From assembly GCA_016926135.1 (NCBI GenBank), contig JAFGPH010000074.1:1-18470 (forward strand): 18,470 nt of DNA. Reading direction: 5' to 3'. Below the pieces are notes generated by a model, which saw only the letters and a program-made list of their open reading frames with translations, ran no database searches and was not told where the DNA came from. Shown piece after piece: positions 7,146 through 15,704 of the stretch. How positions within the stretch are numbered: the first letter of the stretch is position 1; each line of letters opens with the position of its first letter. This DNA comes from Deltaproteobacteria bacterium. Lineage in GTDB: Bacteria > Desulfobacterota > DSM-4660 > Desulfatiglandales > HGW-15. The translations under genes and the position numbers were made by a program.

Positions 7146-8270
7146 TCAGCCAAGCCGTTCATTTTTTTGCAGAATTTCCATTAACATGTTCTCGTACTCC
7201 AGTCCGAGTCTTTCAAGAGAGAACGCAGATCTTGCCCAATCGATCGCTGCTTTGGACATCGACGTGTACGCGACATCATCAGCTATTAGTCTTTTTGTGT
7301 TCATGGCCATTTCCTCAAGATTCAATGGTGTTGAGAGGAACCCGGTCACTCCCTTTTGAACAATCTCGGGGATAGACCCGGAGTCGAAAGCGATAACTGG
7401 CAACCCAGCCGCTTGTGCTTCAACAAGGGCCAGGCCGAATCCTTCGTGCGTGCAGAAGTGTACCAGCAGGTCGGCATCCTTATAGTAGGACACAGGCTGA
7501 AAACTGTGGCCCGGCAGATGGACAAAAGGCGATATGCCAAAGCGTATGGCTCTTGCTCTCACCTCATCGAGTAGCTCACCCTCACCCAGCCATTGGCCTG
7601 TCACGTCGCAGCCGAGATCCCTCGCTTTTCGAACAAGGTCAACGAATAGATCAGGTCTTTTCTCTCTGCAAATCCTCCCGACCGCAAGAAGTCTTCTGGG
7701 TCTGCGAACCCCCCGAAGGGATCGTTGTTTTGCCCAAGTGTAGTCACTGAGAGGGACACCGTTGAGTATGGTGGTGATCAGGTCTTTGCCATTGCCCAGG
7801 AAGTCTTTTGTCATAGCCATGATCCAGCGGGATACACACACTATCTTGCACGCCCGCCGAAGAGCCTGCCGCCAAATGAGATTTCGGAACCAAAGGAGAG
7901 GAATGGAAGGGTTCTGTAACCCTACCATGCTATTGGGGTTTCCATGAATAATGGCCACATGGGGAACCCCGATCTTGTGTGCGAGGTTAGATGCCCTAAC
8001 ATCACAGCCTCGATGGCCGGAGACGATCAGCTCTGGGCCGAACTCTGTGATCCTCCGGATGATTGAACGGGGTAAAGAGAGGAACCCACCGCTCGGGCCT
8101 TCAGCCAAAATGACGCCGTGTTCATAAGCTGATTTGGCCCAACAACGGTGGGACTTGATTGGTCCGCACGCAAGGACGGCATGGCAACGATCAGCCAAGG
8201 CCTTTGCAATGTCAAGGGAAATCTTGGGAAGGCCCCCCGAGGTCTTGTCATAAAAAAACGCCAGTCTCAT
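7146..8270 (-). CDS. GT4-family glycosyltransferase, tandem copy 1
   Basis: 374 residues, paralogous to the gene at 5968-7080. Shared landmarks include GHRGCDVRASNLAHK, QNPSIPLLWFRN, WRQALRRA, LLAVGRICREKRPDLFVDL, TGQWLGEGELLDEV and DSGSIPEIVQKGVTGF. The donor site HEGFGLALVEAQAAGLPV keeps the standard EX7E with FG, unlike copy 2. Start choice: ATG 8270 aligns with the paralog, its ATGA overlaps the stop of the upstream polymerase gene by 4 bp, and GGTGG lies nine bases upstream. An in-frame ATG at 8279 has that site directly against it, so it is less likely. The role is addition of a repeat-unit sugar in the cytoplasm. Confidence 0.93.
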   Translation of the reverse strand: MRLAFFYDKTSGGLPKISLDIAKALADRCHAVLACGPIKSHRCWAKSAYEHGVILAEGPSGGFLSLPRSIIRRITEFGPELIVSGHRGCDVRASNLAHKIGVPHVAIIHGNPNSMVGLQNPSIPLLWFRNLIWRQALRRACKIVCVSRWIMAMTKDFLGNGKDLITTILNGVPLSDYTWAKQRSLRGVRRPRRLLAVGRICREKRPDLFVDLVRKARDLGCDVTGQWLGEGELLDEVRARAIRFGISPFVHLPGHSFQPVSYYKDADLLVHFCTHEGFGLALVEAQAAGLPVIAFDSGSIPEIVQKGVTGFLSTPLNLEEMAMNTKRLIADDVAYTSMSKAAIDWARSAFSLERLGLEYENMLMEILQKNERLG

Positions 8271-9667
8271 AGCGAGCATCCACCGGATTCTTCATGAGAA
8301 TAGGGAGGCCGACGCAAGCCCTCAGGACCCAATGACCGGCCGGTGGCAAAACCTAAAGCAAACCAGAACCAAATCCCGAGAACCGGCCCTTCCATGAGGA
8401 CACCGAATGAAGCATTTAGCCAGGTTGCTACAAGCATTACAAGCCAGAAGGCAAGTTCTTTCCGTCGGGCAATAGTGTAAAACTGATCGCCAACCCTGCC
8501 TTTTCTCACTTTCTTGAATAGCCCGCCAATCCCCGAGGCAAGGATAGAGAGCCAGAGGAATAGCCCGACATAGCCCATCCGGCCCAGCACGGTGATATTG
8601 AAATTGTGAGGCGACCGAACGGGCCACTCAGAAATGAGGTCCCGCACAAGCCAGGGATTGGCCATGCCAAGGTTCTGTCCAAACCCGAGGCCGAAGAAGG
8701 GATTCACACTGTGGACTGCATGCAAAATGTTTTCCCACCAGACAGCGCGCCAATAGGCTGTGCCCTTGGGGTCAAAAGGGTTTGCTTCCGCGAAACGGTG
8801 AAGAGCGCTGACCTGCATCAGCTTTTGCATATCTGAGAAAGCGACAATTAGAGCTAACACCCAAATAGCGGATAAAGAAAAAAGAAGCAGCCTTCCGGTG
8901 GTCCAAAGACCATTGCGATTGCCGAAAGTTGCTATCCCTCCGATCATACACCCCGCAAGGACGGCAACCTTAACGCCTCGGGCATGAGAGAGGAATAGTA
9001 AGCCGGTTACGACGCCGATAACCAGGAGGGACACCAGTTTTCTCAGGAAAAAAGACTTATTTCCACCTGACCCGATGAGGATCAAGACCGCTCCCAGAAA
9101 CATGTGCATGGCATTTTCGCTGCCAGAACCGGCAAGCAGGGGAAATCCCCGGCTCGTCACAAATGCATCCAGGGCTTCGGGCGCCAACTCGAACATGTCC
9201 AAGATGTTCCAGATCAGTGACGCCTGCCAAATCCAGCCGAGCCATTTCCAAAAGCGATCAGCGTCCTCCGGAAACGCCGTCAGGAGGAGGCCGATGAAGA
9301 AGAATGTGCCGTAATACCATATCGCTGCGTCCCGAATAGCATCACGACCCCACGTAAGGAAGCCGGGAATGGCAACAATGGCTCCCAGAAACATAAAGGC
9401 CAGGACAAGAAGACTGAGAGGATTGACGAGTCGCTTTGGCAAACCATGGCTGAAAATCCTGAGAGTCATCCAGGCAATGAGGAAAAACATGACTACCTCA
9501 CCCCAGTAAATAACGCCAATGCCGCGAAATGGACCGAAACCGATGTAGGTAGGCCCTTTACCGAAAATAGTAATGCCTGCCAGGTAGACAATAAGTATAA
9601 AGAGGGGGACAGGAAGTTGGCTCGCAGTTGAATGCAATTCAGGATTCCTTAAAGTGCAGGTCGCCAC
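8267..9667 (-). CDS. O-antigen polymerase/ligase-like membrane protein (Wzy/WaaL family)
   Basis: 466 residues and about 11-12 hydrophobic helices, consistent with the Wzy/WaaL superfamily, which joins lipid-linked glycan units on the periplasmic side. Recognisable family features are LLFLSHARGVKVAV near 222-235 with conserved Arg230, YWRAVWWENILHAVHSVNPFFGLGFGQ-type sequence at 305-331 (the R..W...G.G.G region before the large periplasmic loop), and RSPHNFNITVLGRMG at 351-365 with the H354-N355 pair. The sequence does not separate polymerase from ligase; with Wzx beside it, polymerase is the simpler reading. GTG 9667 has no ribosome binding site, whereas TTG 9637 has AAGGA eight bases upstream and would remove ten residues without touching a helix. 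It overlaps the downstream GT4 gene by 4 bp. Confidence 0.88.
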   Translation of the reverse strand: MATCTLRNPELHSTASQLPVPLFILIVYLAGITIFGKGPTYIGFGPFRGIGVIYWGEVVMFFLIAWMTLRIFSHGLPKRLVNPLSLLVLAFMFLGAIVAIPGFLTWGRDAIRDAAIWYYGTFFFIGLLLTAFPEDADRFWKWLGWIWQASLIWNILDMFELAPEALDAFVTSRGFPLLAGSGSENAMHMFLGAVLILIGSGGNKSFFLRKLVSLLVIGVVTGLLFLSHARGVKVAVLAGCMIGGIATFGNRNGLWTTGRLLLFSLSAIWVLALIVAFSDMQKLMQVSALHRFAEANPFDPKGTAYWRAVWWENILHAVHSVNPFFGLGFGQNLGMANPWLVRDLISEWPVRSPHNFNITVLGRMGYVGLFLWLSILASGIGGLFKKVRKGRVGDQFYTIARRKELAFWLVMLVATWLNASFGVLMEGPVLGIWFWFALGFATGRSLGPEGLRRPPYSHEESGGCSL

Positions 9668-9714
9668 TATTATGGGAGAGAGCTTGCGCCATGCATATGG
9701 AGCAGTCTCGGGCT

Positions 9715-10950
9715 TCAGTGATTTGAAGGGCTATGGGGCTTGACGATCATGGAGTAAACCTCAAACATTTCCTCGCCTTTCCTGCTCCAGGAGAAAATGG
9801 TTCCAGCCCGTTTTCGGGCTGCCGCACCCATGCTCATCCGTTTGGCATTATTCGATGCCAGCTGCGCTAGAGCGGCGAAGATTTCGTTCACAACTTGGCG
9901 TGGATCGGTGACCTGGATCTTGAAACCGCAGTCTTCGCTAACAAGGCCTGAAGGCCCGGCTTTATCAATGCAGACGACCGGTTTTCCGGCAGCCATTGCT
10001 TCCAGCACCACATAACCAAACTGTTCATGAAAGCTCGGATGCAACAGTACGTCAATGCTGGGCAATATCTCGAGGAGTTCTTCGCGAGGAATCCATCCTA
10101 GAAACCTGACATTCCTCTCGCAATTCAGATTCGCTGCCAATCTTAGGAGGTAGGACCGTTCCGGGCCATCACCTATGATCCAGTATTCGCTGGAGGGGTA
10201 GACATTTGCCAATCGAGCAAAGGCACGGATTCCAAGTGAGAAGCCTTTGAGTCCCATGAGCCTTCCTATGCTTGCAACGCGAAACAGCGAGGAGCCATGA
10301 TGGGGAGCGCACGGCAAAGCCCCGAGCACATCTGTTTCCTCTTCGGATAAGCCACCAACAAAAAGTCTCTTGACCGGAAGTCGTGAACCCCAAAGCTTGG
10401 GGTCGGACGAGGTTATGATCATCGTGGCGAGGTGTGCGGTAACGAGGGAGTTCACAGGGCCGAATACCCTCATCACCGCATTCCTTGCTAGCTCCCGAAC
10501 AAGGCTCCGCCAAGACACGTCTCTAAGAAATGCGACCGGCATTTCATCCTTGAGACCGGCAGCCCACACGAAAGGCACTCCCAAGTATCCCATCAGGCTG
10601 GGCATCCAAAAGCTTCCGTAGGTCACATGTTGAACCAAGTCAAAACCGATCTTTTTATGCAGGAGCTTCGCAACTCTGTAAGCCTCGAACTGCCAAAGGA
10701 TGTAGTAAATGTGATGAAATCGACTTTTGATCGCTCTTGACCCGAGGGAACCGGGGAGATCTGCAAAGACAAAGTGAGCATTTGAGCAAGGCTTTTGAGC
10801 AATCGCTTGCTCAATGGAACGCTGATTATCAGCACAGGTCAACACCCATGTCTCATGTTTTCGTGAGACCTGTGACACTATTCCCCAGCCAATGCCGGGC
10901 TCGGAGCCGTAACCCGGAGCGCAGGCGAATGCTGAAAGCAACAATCTCAT
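9715..10950 (-). CDS. GT4-family glycosyltransferase
   Basis: 411 residues. It begins MRLLLSAFACAPGYGSEPGIG, an opening common among GT4 enzymes in which the GSE/G loop faces the donor phosphate. The acceptor domain runs to about residue 220. The donor domain has FRVASIGRLMGLKGFSLGI, WIIGDGPERSYL, RFLGWIPREELLEIL and HPSFHEQFGYVVLEAMAAGKP, with an intact EX7E. Sequence differs clearly from the other three GT4 proteins here. It should add one sugar of the repeat unit. ATG 10950 is the only sensible start; no strong ribosome binding site is seen. The 86 bp upstream hold TTGACG but no matching -10 box, so it is most likely co-transcribed with its neighbours. Confidence 0.92.
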   Translation of the reverse strand: MRLLLSAFACAPGYGSEPGIGWGIVSQVSRKHETWVLTCADNQRSIEQAIAQKPCSNAHFVFADLPGSLGSRAIKSRFHHIYYILWQFEAYRVAKLLHKKIGFDLVQHVTYGSFWMPSLMGYLGVPFVWAAGLKDEMPVAFLRDVSWRSLVRELARNAVMRVFGPVNSLVTAHLATMIITSSDPKLWGSRLPVKRLFVGGLSEEETDVLGALPCAPHHGSSLFRVASIGRLMGLKGFSLGIRAFARLANVYPSSEYWIIGDGPERSYLLRLAANLNCERNVRFLGWIPREELLEILPSIDVLLHPSFHEQFGYVVLEAMAAGKPVVCIDKAGPSGLVSEDCGFKIQVTDPRQVVNEIFAALAQLASNNAKRMSMGAAARKRAGTIFSWSRKGEEMFEVYSMIVKPHSPSNH

Positions 10951-11036
10951 GAAAAGCGAGTGCTTGCTCTACCGCGCAGATCAGGATAAGGGTGGGGCGT
11001 CAATTCGACAGCTCTCGAAAACCTGGTTTCAGCGGG

Positions 11037-12071
11037 TCAAAGCTGAAAACTTCCCGTTGCACGAGACTTCTTAAGGCGGGGACGCAGCCTGACATAAAAC
11101 CTAAACAAATGAGGCAAGAGGAATAACATAATCCAAAATATCAATCTCCTTCGAGGTCCTTGTTTTGACAAGAGCGTTGCGAGCAAACGGATCTTGCGTT
11201 TGTAAGAGCTTCTGAATAGCTGAATTTCTTTGTCGGCGATGGAGAGTTCTTTTTGGACAGTTTCGCGGAGGTGGTGCGCCTGCTCTGGATCGATAAGTCC
11301 GCAATTGAGGACTCTGGAAAGGTCTGCAAGCCAGTTAAGATAAATTGATCTCAGGTCTCTTGTGAGGGTCTCTAGGGAAGAGACAAAGCTGGTGTAATCG
11401 GCCATGAGAGGAGTCAAGTCGCACACGTTTCGGGAGTGCAAGCGATACAACACCAGGGGCTTATCGATATACGCGATGGGGGCGATTAAGGCCGAGCGAA
11501 ATGCAATGACCATGTCTTCTGCAATCAAGGGAGTGAGCATCGGCCCGAAAAAAGAGAAAGACCGCCTGCACCAAGCTTGCGCGCAACCCCATACGTTGTG
11601 CCTTTTCTCCACCAATTGTCTAAGAGAGAAATCAGGATGGCTGCCTCTTGGCAAAAGCAAGCCAATCTGCCTTCCTACCTCATCAATCACGGTTACGTTG
11701 GATATGAGGTACAAGGGTTTCCGTTTTGATGATTCCCAAGCATCCAAGACTTCTGCAGTCCTCTCTGGCAGGGAGATATCATCTCCCGCAGAAGGAACGA
11801 TTAGCTCCCCATGACAGAGCTCCATAATCCTATTGAAGTGACCACCAATGCCGAGGTTCTTCTCATTGTGGTTGAGGATGACATGATGGGGACCGTCGTA
11901 CAATTTGGCCATTTCCTGCATGATCTCAAAGGTTCGGTCCGATGAGTGATCATCTGACAGGATAATTTCCAAAGGCGCATAGGTCTGGGAGAAGGCCCCC
12001 TCCACAGCTTCTCGAACGAACCGTTCCTGATTATAGGCTAGGACCGGAAAAGAAATCAGAGGTCTCTTCAC
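11037..12071 (-). CDS. GT2-family glycosyltransferase
   Basis: 344 residues with a GT-A fold. The nucleotide-binding start is PLISFPVLAYNQERFVREAV, followed by SQTYAPLEIILSDDHSSDRT at 28-47 and the DXD-like metal site PSAGDDISLPERT near 93-105. Later, GCAQAWCRRSFSFFGP and LIAEDMVIAFRSAL place the catalytic-base region near residues 160-190. The C-terminal 60 residues are strongly basic with one hydrophobic stretch (FWIMLFLLPHLFRFYV), probably a membrane association element. The start is GTG 12071, with GAGGAG five bases upstream, inside the 3' end of the flippase gene (41-bp overlap). It likely adds one sugar to the lipid-linked unit. Confidence 0.92.
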   Translation of the reverse strand: MKRPLISFPVLAYNQERFVREAVEGAFSQTYAPLEIILSDDHSSDRTFEIMQEMAKLYDGPHHVILNHNEKNLGIGGHFNRIMELCHGELIVPSAGDDISLPERTAEVLDAWESSKRKPLYLISNVTVIDEVGRQIGLLLPRGSHPDFSLRQLVEKRHNVWGCAQAWCRRSFSFFGPMLTPLIAEDMVIAFRSALIAPIAYIDKPLVLYRLHSRNVCDLTPLMADYTSFVSSLETLTRDLRSIYLNWLADLSRVLNCGLIDPEQAHHLRETVQKELSIADKEIQLFRSSYKRKIRLLATLLSKQGPRRRLIFWIMLFLLPHLFRFYVRLRPRLKKSRATGSFQL

Positions 12072-13608
12072 GTGGGCTCCTCAGCAGGTCCAGAGTGACT
12101 GAACGTCTGATTCGTGAAAAAGAATAGCAGGCAGCTGTGAGCGTCAGAAGCAGCGCAAAGACAAAAGGTAATCTCTCTCGAAAGGAAGTCAGAACATAAA
12201 CAGCCATCAGGGCGCACGTCAGGGTGATGATCAGAAAAACATTTGTCCGGGTCCATGCAAAGCTGTTAAAGAGGTTCGCGGTAAACCAGGTCATGAAAAA
12301 GCACACCAGGTACATGAAAAGAAACGATATTCCAGCGCCCTCCAAGCCCCAGAGACGGATGAAGACCCAAGTCGAGCCGAGATAGACTAGGTTCGCAATG
12401 AACTCCGTGAGGAAATAGACCCTGCCTTTTCCTTGGGCAATAAGGATGAACGGCAAGGGCCAGCTCGCGACCCTGAAAAGATCACCGAGAAGCTGCCACC
12501 GAAGCACAAGAATCGTCTCATGAAAGGCTCCGGAATAGAGGAGGCGGACCACCAGCGCGGCTAATGCCATCATCGCGAGAATAACTGGACCGGCCAGAAG
12601 GAGGGAGATTTCGCACTGCTGATTGATCATATTGTTGCTGGCCTGCTGGTCCTTGGCCACAGACGTCAGCCGCGGATAGTAGTCAGTTCCCATGGCTCCC
12701 AATATGAACCCGAGATAAAGGGTGGTAATGCTCCAGGCAGCCTGGAAATGGCCAACCGCTTCAATACCGAGAGTCTCCCTTATGATGACACGAACGGCCA
12801 GTTGGGTTCCAGCGGTCATGAGCGCAGTGGTCATGAAGACGAAACCAAGGCTGAACAGATTTCGCAGCGACTCCACGAAGTCTTGCCAAGAGAATTCGGC
12901 CCGAATGCTGTTGACACGATAGGTAAACCACCATGCGACGGCGAAGGTTGTGAGAGCCGGGGCGATGATGGCCAGGGGAATCCCGTTCAGTCCCAAGTGC
13001 CATATGGACAGGAGGGCAAGCACAAGTCCTGAAAGTGCACCGAGGACATTTGCCTTGGTCAGGTCACCAAGGCGCCGAAATCCGTTCAGAGTCGCTCGCT
13101 TGGAACCTACTAAAGTGAGTGCCAGGACACCGATGGACAGCCATAAGATTGCACCTGCATGGTGAAAATCTCCAATGGCGATTTCTGCGATGGGTCGAGC
13201 GAGGAGAGCAAGAATGAGCGAGCCGAGAAGCCCCAGTGCCAGTGAAGCCAGCCAGAGGGACTGGCGGGTTGCGGAAAGACGGCAGTCATCGTTTTCGGCC
13301 TGAGCCTCAGCAATCTGTCGCACGCCGCTGTTGGAAAGGCCCATCCCCACGACGGTCGCCGCTGTGGATTGGACAGAATACAACAGACCATAAAGGCCTA
13401 TGCCCGACGGGCCCAGCAAAAGGGCGATGACCTTGTTTCTGATGATGCCGGCAACGATATTCGCAAGGGAACCTGCTCCGACAATGGCCGATGCACGAAG
13501 GATCTGGGCTACGGGGGATGACTTGCTTTCAGTCAATTGGTTGAGCTCTTGGTCGCACGGAGATTCCAGGGAGTCATCCGGCCGGACCGATTCAGCGCTG
13601 ACACTCAC
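12031..13608 (-). CDS. Wzx-like polysaccharide flippase (MOP superfamily)
   Basis: 525 residues with about 14 hydrophobic segments, the expected architecture of Wzx/O-antigen translocases that flip the finished lipid-linked repeat unit across the inner membrane. The conserved N-terminal region runs from residue 36: ILRASAIVGAGSLANIVAGI, then RNKVIALLLGPSGIGLYGLL, typical of this family, and GTDYYPRLTSVAKD lies at the end of the first half. Residues 1-34 are a polar cytoplasmic extension rich in S, D and E. The start GTG 13608 overlaps the stop of the acyltransferase gene by 4 bp (GTGA). Its presence with a Wzy-like protein and a WbaP-type transferase marks a Wzx/Wzy-dependent pathway. Confidence 0.93.
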   Translation of the reverse strand: MSVSAESVRPDDSLESPCDQELNQLTESKSSPVAQILRASAIVGAGSLANIVAGIIRNKVIALLLGPSGIGLYGLLYSVQSTAATVVGMGLSNSGVRQIAEAQAENDDCRLSATRQSLWLASLALGLLGSLILALLARPIAEIAIGDFHHAGAILWLSIGVLALTLVGSKRATLNGFRRLGDLTKANVLGALSGLVLALLSIWHLGLNGIPLAIIAPALTTFAVAWWFTYRVNSIRAEFSWQDFVESLRNLFSLGFVFMTTALMTAGTQLAVRVIIRETLGIEAVGHFQAAWSITTLYLGFILGAMGTDYYPRLTSVAKDQQASNNMINQQCEISLLLAGPVILAMMALAALVVRLLYSGAFHETILVLRWQLLGDLFRVASWPLPFILIAQGKGRVYFLTEFIANLVYLGSTWVFIRLWGLEGAGISFLFMYLVCFFMTWFTANLFNSFAWTRTNVFLIITLTCALMAVYVLTSFRERLPFVFALLLTLTAACYSFSRIRRSVTLDLLRSPREETSDFFSGPSL

Positions 13609-14342
13609 AGATTCTCAGGTGAGACTTGATTCGATTTCAACTCAGAGAGGTCTTCAGGACTTATTAACATGTCCCGATTCCAACGTATGTTGTTTGCGAT
13701 GATTCTGGCGGGACTTCCAGCAACAAGTGTATGATCAGGAATTGCCTTCCTAGAGATCATTGAGTGGGCGCCTACAATACAATTGTTTCCAATTTTGGAG
13801 CCTTTTAGAATGCTCACATTGCACGCAATCCATACGTGCTCGCCTATCGTGACATCCTCTTGCATATTCCTTCCGTGAATGGAATGCCAATCACAATCCG
13901 TAATAAAGACGTTCCAGGCGATGATACAGTCAGCGCCGATATAGATCCTTTTCCTCACCATGACTAAGCTTTTTTCGGTAATTCCGGATGCGCTCTCATG
14001 TCTTTTCCCCCCAATGTAAAGCGAGGCTTCTTTTTCAAGAATGATACGCGTTCCGTTTCCTATGATGAAATCCCCATCAATAATTAGTTCGCTTCGTTCG
14101 CCCAATGTGATTGCAACAGGTTCATTCCCACCCCGACAGGCATCAATCGTGAGGATACCGTTACATACAAACCTGGCCGTAGGAGCAACAGAGATAGTGA
14201 CCTTCAGGAACGGGTCACGGATGTGAATGGGAACACGACTCTTTCTTTCCGTAACCTTTCTTGAGGCTAAAGCACTTCGCACTGGTCGCATCAGAAAGCG
14301 AATCATAAAAGTGGGCTTGAGATGCCGGGCTCTCAACTTCAT
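13605..14342 (-). CDS. Left-handed beta-helix acyltransferase (hexapeptide, WbbJ-like)
   Basis: 245 residues from ATG 14342. The open frame continues upstream to 14606, but that part overlaps the radical SAM gene in another frame and shows no family features, so the later start was chosen. After a basic N terminus (MKLRARHLKPTFMIRFLM), hexapeptide repeats run from about residue 75 (TLGERSELIIDGDFIIGNGT) to the C terminus. VFITDCDWHSI is the acetyl-CoA-transferase signature with the probable catalytic histidine, and VTIGEHVWIACNVSILKG, SKIGNNCIVGAHSMI and LVAGSPARII follow the xenobiotic/sugar O-acetyltransferase pattern. Likely role: O-acetylation of a repeat-unit sugar. No good ribosome binding site is visible. 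Confidence 0.88.
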   Translation of the reverse strand: MKLRARHLKPTFMIRFLMRPVRSALASRKVTERKSRVPIHIRDPFLKVTISVAPTARFVCNGILTIDACRGGNEPVAITLGERSELIIDGDFIIGNGTRIILEKEASLYIGGKRHESASGITEKSLVMVRKRIYIGADCIIAWNVFITDCDWHSIHGRNMQEDVTIGEHVWIACNVSILKGSKIGNNCIVGAHSMISRKAIPDHTLVAGSPARIIANNIRWNRDMLISPEDLSELKSNQVSPENL

Positions 14343-14400
14343 ATTTGCTATACTGTTATCGTGACAGAGAACGTAGACGTATATGGTGCTGGTGCGATCG

Positions 14401-15564
14401 TCAGGCAGATAGAGTGCGTTTAAAGGCATTCCAAAGAGGGTGCACAAACGGCACGTGTCGAACGATCCTTCCGAACTGGCTGCAACGGATCCTTTGTGAC
14501 CACTTCCTATCTCGAATGGCTCTCCGCAAAGTCTTTGGTTCGGCGGGCAGACCGAGTTCGCACGAGTGGCATCTCGTCGGGCAAGGTCCTGACAAAAGTG
14601 CCTCACGAAGCCTCAGTGCATTAACGTGGTTAAGGATTTCGCGTACGGAGCGAAATGCCCTGATATCTTCATCCGTCGTGCCCATGTGCCGACAGCAGTA
14701 AGAAATGCGGCCATCCGCATTGACCCAGAATCCACTCCAAGGCTGCAAACACAGCACAGTGGGCATAGGTCTTATTGCCGTATCCTTATGCGCAGCGGCG
14801 TTAAAGCCAAGAAGGGTTTCGAGTCGCGGGTTCATAGTCATTGTTATGCGGCTCTTTGCTGCAGTGGCTCTAGCCTGTCGAATCACTGTCGCAGCCTGCG
14901 CAACCTCTGACGGATTGAGATTTGTGAGTGAGCGCACCCCATGTGCGACGGATGTTGGAGTCTCAAATACATCCGAAAGTGCGATCGCGCCAACGCGAAG
15001 TGCTGAGGACAGTGCGACCAATTGAACGAGATCCTGGTATGTTCTAGTTGTAACCGTACAGTTCACACTCATTGCAGGAGGGGGGTGCCCCAGGGCAAGT
15101 GCAGCTGATTGCACAAGGCTCAGGTTGAAGACAATATTGCGAAGTTGCACGGGCTTTCGTATCTCTTTCAGAAGCTCAGCGTCCGCAGTGTCGATGCTGG
15201 TTGCAATTGAGCCCAGGCGCGCAATAAGCGATGCCTCATCCCGGCTGAGAATCTTAGCGAGATTTGAAATGATCCCCACATTGCCGAAGGGGAGAAAGGC
15301 CTCGCAGATTCTCGTCCAGCCCTCCATAATGGTGGTTTCACCATTGCCGCAAAGATTGATGAACTCGGGTCGGTCTATGGCAAAGAGCTGTCTGGTATGC
15401 TCAATCACCTCAGGCGCCATCCGCTGCCGGGGATAGTCCGGCAAACCTGTCTTGTCCGTGTGGATCGGGCAGTAGACGCAACGCAAGTTACAGTCGGCAG
15501 TGAAGAGCTCAACTACGGCGTGGTAAGGGCTCTGCGGGCTTATGACGGAATAAGATCCTTGCAT
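14401..15564 (-). CDS. Radical SAM protein with SPASM-like C terminus
   Basis: 387 residues. Residues 25-32 are CNLRCVYC, the CX3CX2C motif that binds the 4Fe-4S cluster and SAM, in VELFTADCNLRCVYCPIH. NLCGNGETTIME at 70-81 fits the GGE-like SAM-binding loop, and a TIM-barrel-like region follows to about 250. The C terminus carries further cysteines, C272 (LCLQPWSGFWVNADGRISYC), C290, C291, C328, C332 and C335, arranged like a SPASM auxiliary-cluster domain. Such proteins modify peptides or carry out dehydrogenation and epimerisation; some occur in polysaccharide loci with unknown substrates. The reaction here is unknown. ATG 15564 lies exactly where an aminotransferase remnant ends, so the gene seems to have arrived by recombination. 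Only a weak GAAG precedes it. Confidence 0.9.
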   Translation of the reverse strand: MQGSYSVISPQSPYHAVVELFTADCNLRCVYCPIHTDKTGLPDYPRQRMAPEVIEHTRQLFAIDRPEFINLCGNGETTIMEGWTRICEAFLPFGNVGIISNLAKILSRDEASLIARLGSIATSIDTADAELLKEIRKPVQLRNIVFNLSLVQSAALALGHPPPAMSVNCTVTTRTYQDLVQLVALSSALRVGAIALSDVFETPTSVAHGVRSLTNLNPSEVAQAATVIRQARATAAKSRITMTMNPRLETLLGFNAAAHKDTAIRPMPTVLCLQPWSGFWVNADGRISYCCRHMGTTDEDIRAFRSVREILNHVNALRLREALLSGPCPTRCHSCELGLPAEPKTLRRAIRDRKWSQRIRCSQFGRIVRHVPFVHPLWNAFKRTLSA

Positions 15565-15690
15565 AACACTTCTTCAAAGGCTTCCGGCTCCGACCCTAGG
15601 ACATGCCAGCCCGATTGGATGACCCGGCCGGTAGGCTTCGTCAATCTCTTCCTTCAGGTGGAGATTGACAGCTTTGAGATCCAGGATGGT
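15561..15690 (-). pseudogene. N-terminal stub of a DegT/DnrJ/EryC1 (FdtB-type) aminotransferase, frameshifted and truncated
   Basis: Starting 15 bp after the stop of the FdtA-like gene, the minus strand encodes ILDLKAVNLHLKEEIDEAYR (15687-15628), the usual opening of sugar aminotransferases. At TACCGGCCGGGTC (about 15621-15633) one extra base shifts the frame, and the match resumes as RVIQSGWHVLGSEPEAFEEV, the expected next block. It stops near 15565, where the radical SAM gene starts; the remaining roughly 330 residues, including the PLP lysine, are absent. FdtB/QdtB aminotransferases act on the product of FdtA/QdtA, so the partner gene of the preceding isomerase has been lost. No start codon survives in front of ILDLK. 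Family recognised by eye. Confidence 0.8.
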
Positions 15691-15704
15691 TGAAGGGTTT
15701 GGGT

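Noticed and set aside
14343..14606. N-terminal extension of the hexapeptide acyltransferase frame
   Set aside because: It overlaps the radical SAM coding sequence in another frame and shows no family features; ATG 14342 gives the natural start.
15640..15669. Hairpin GTCAATCTC...GAGATTGAC after the FdtA-like gene, as a possible attenuator or terminator
   Set aside because: It lies inside the aminotransferase remnant coding sequence and has no T run; chance complementarity is enough.
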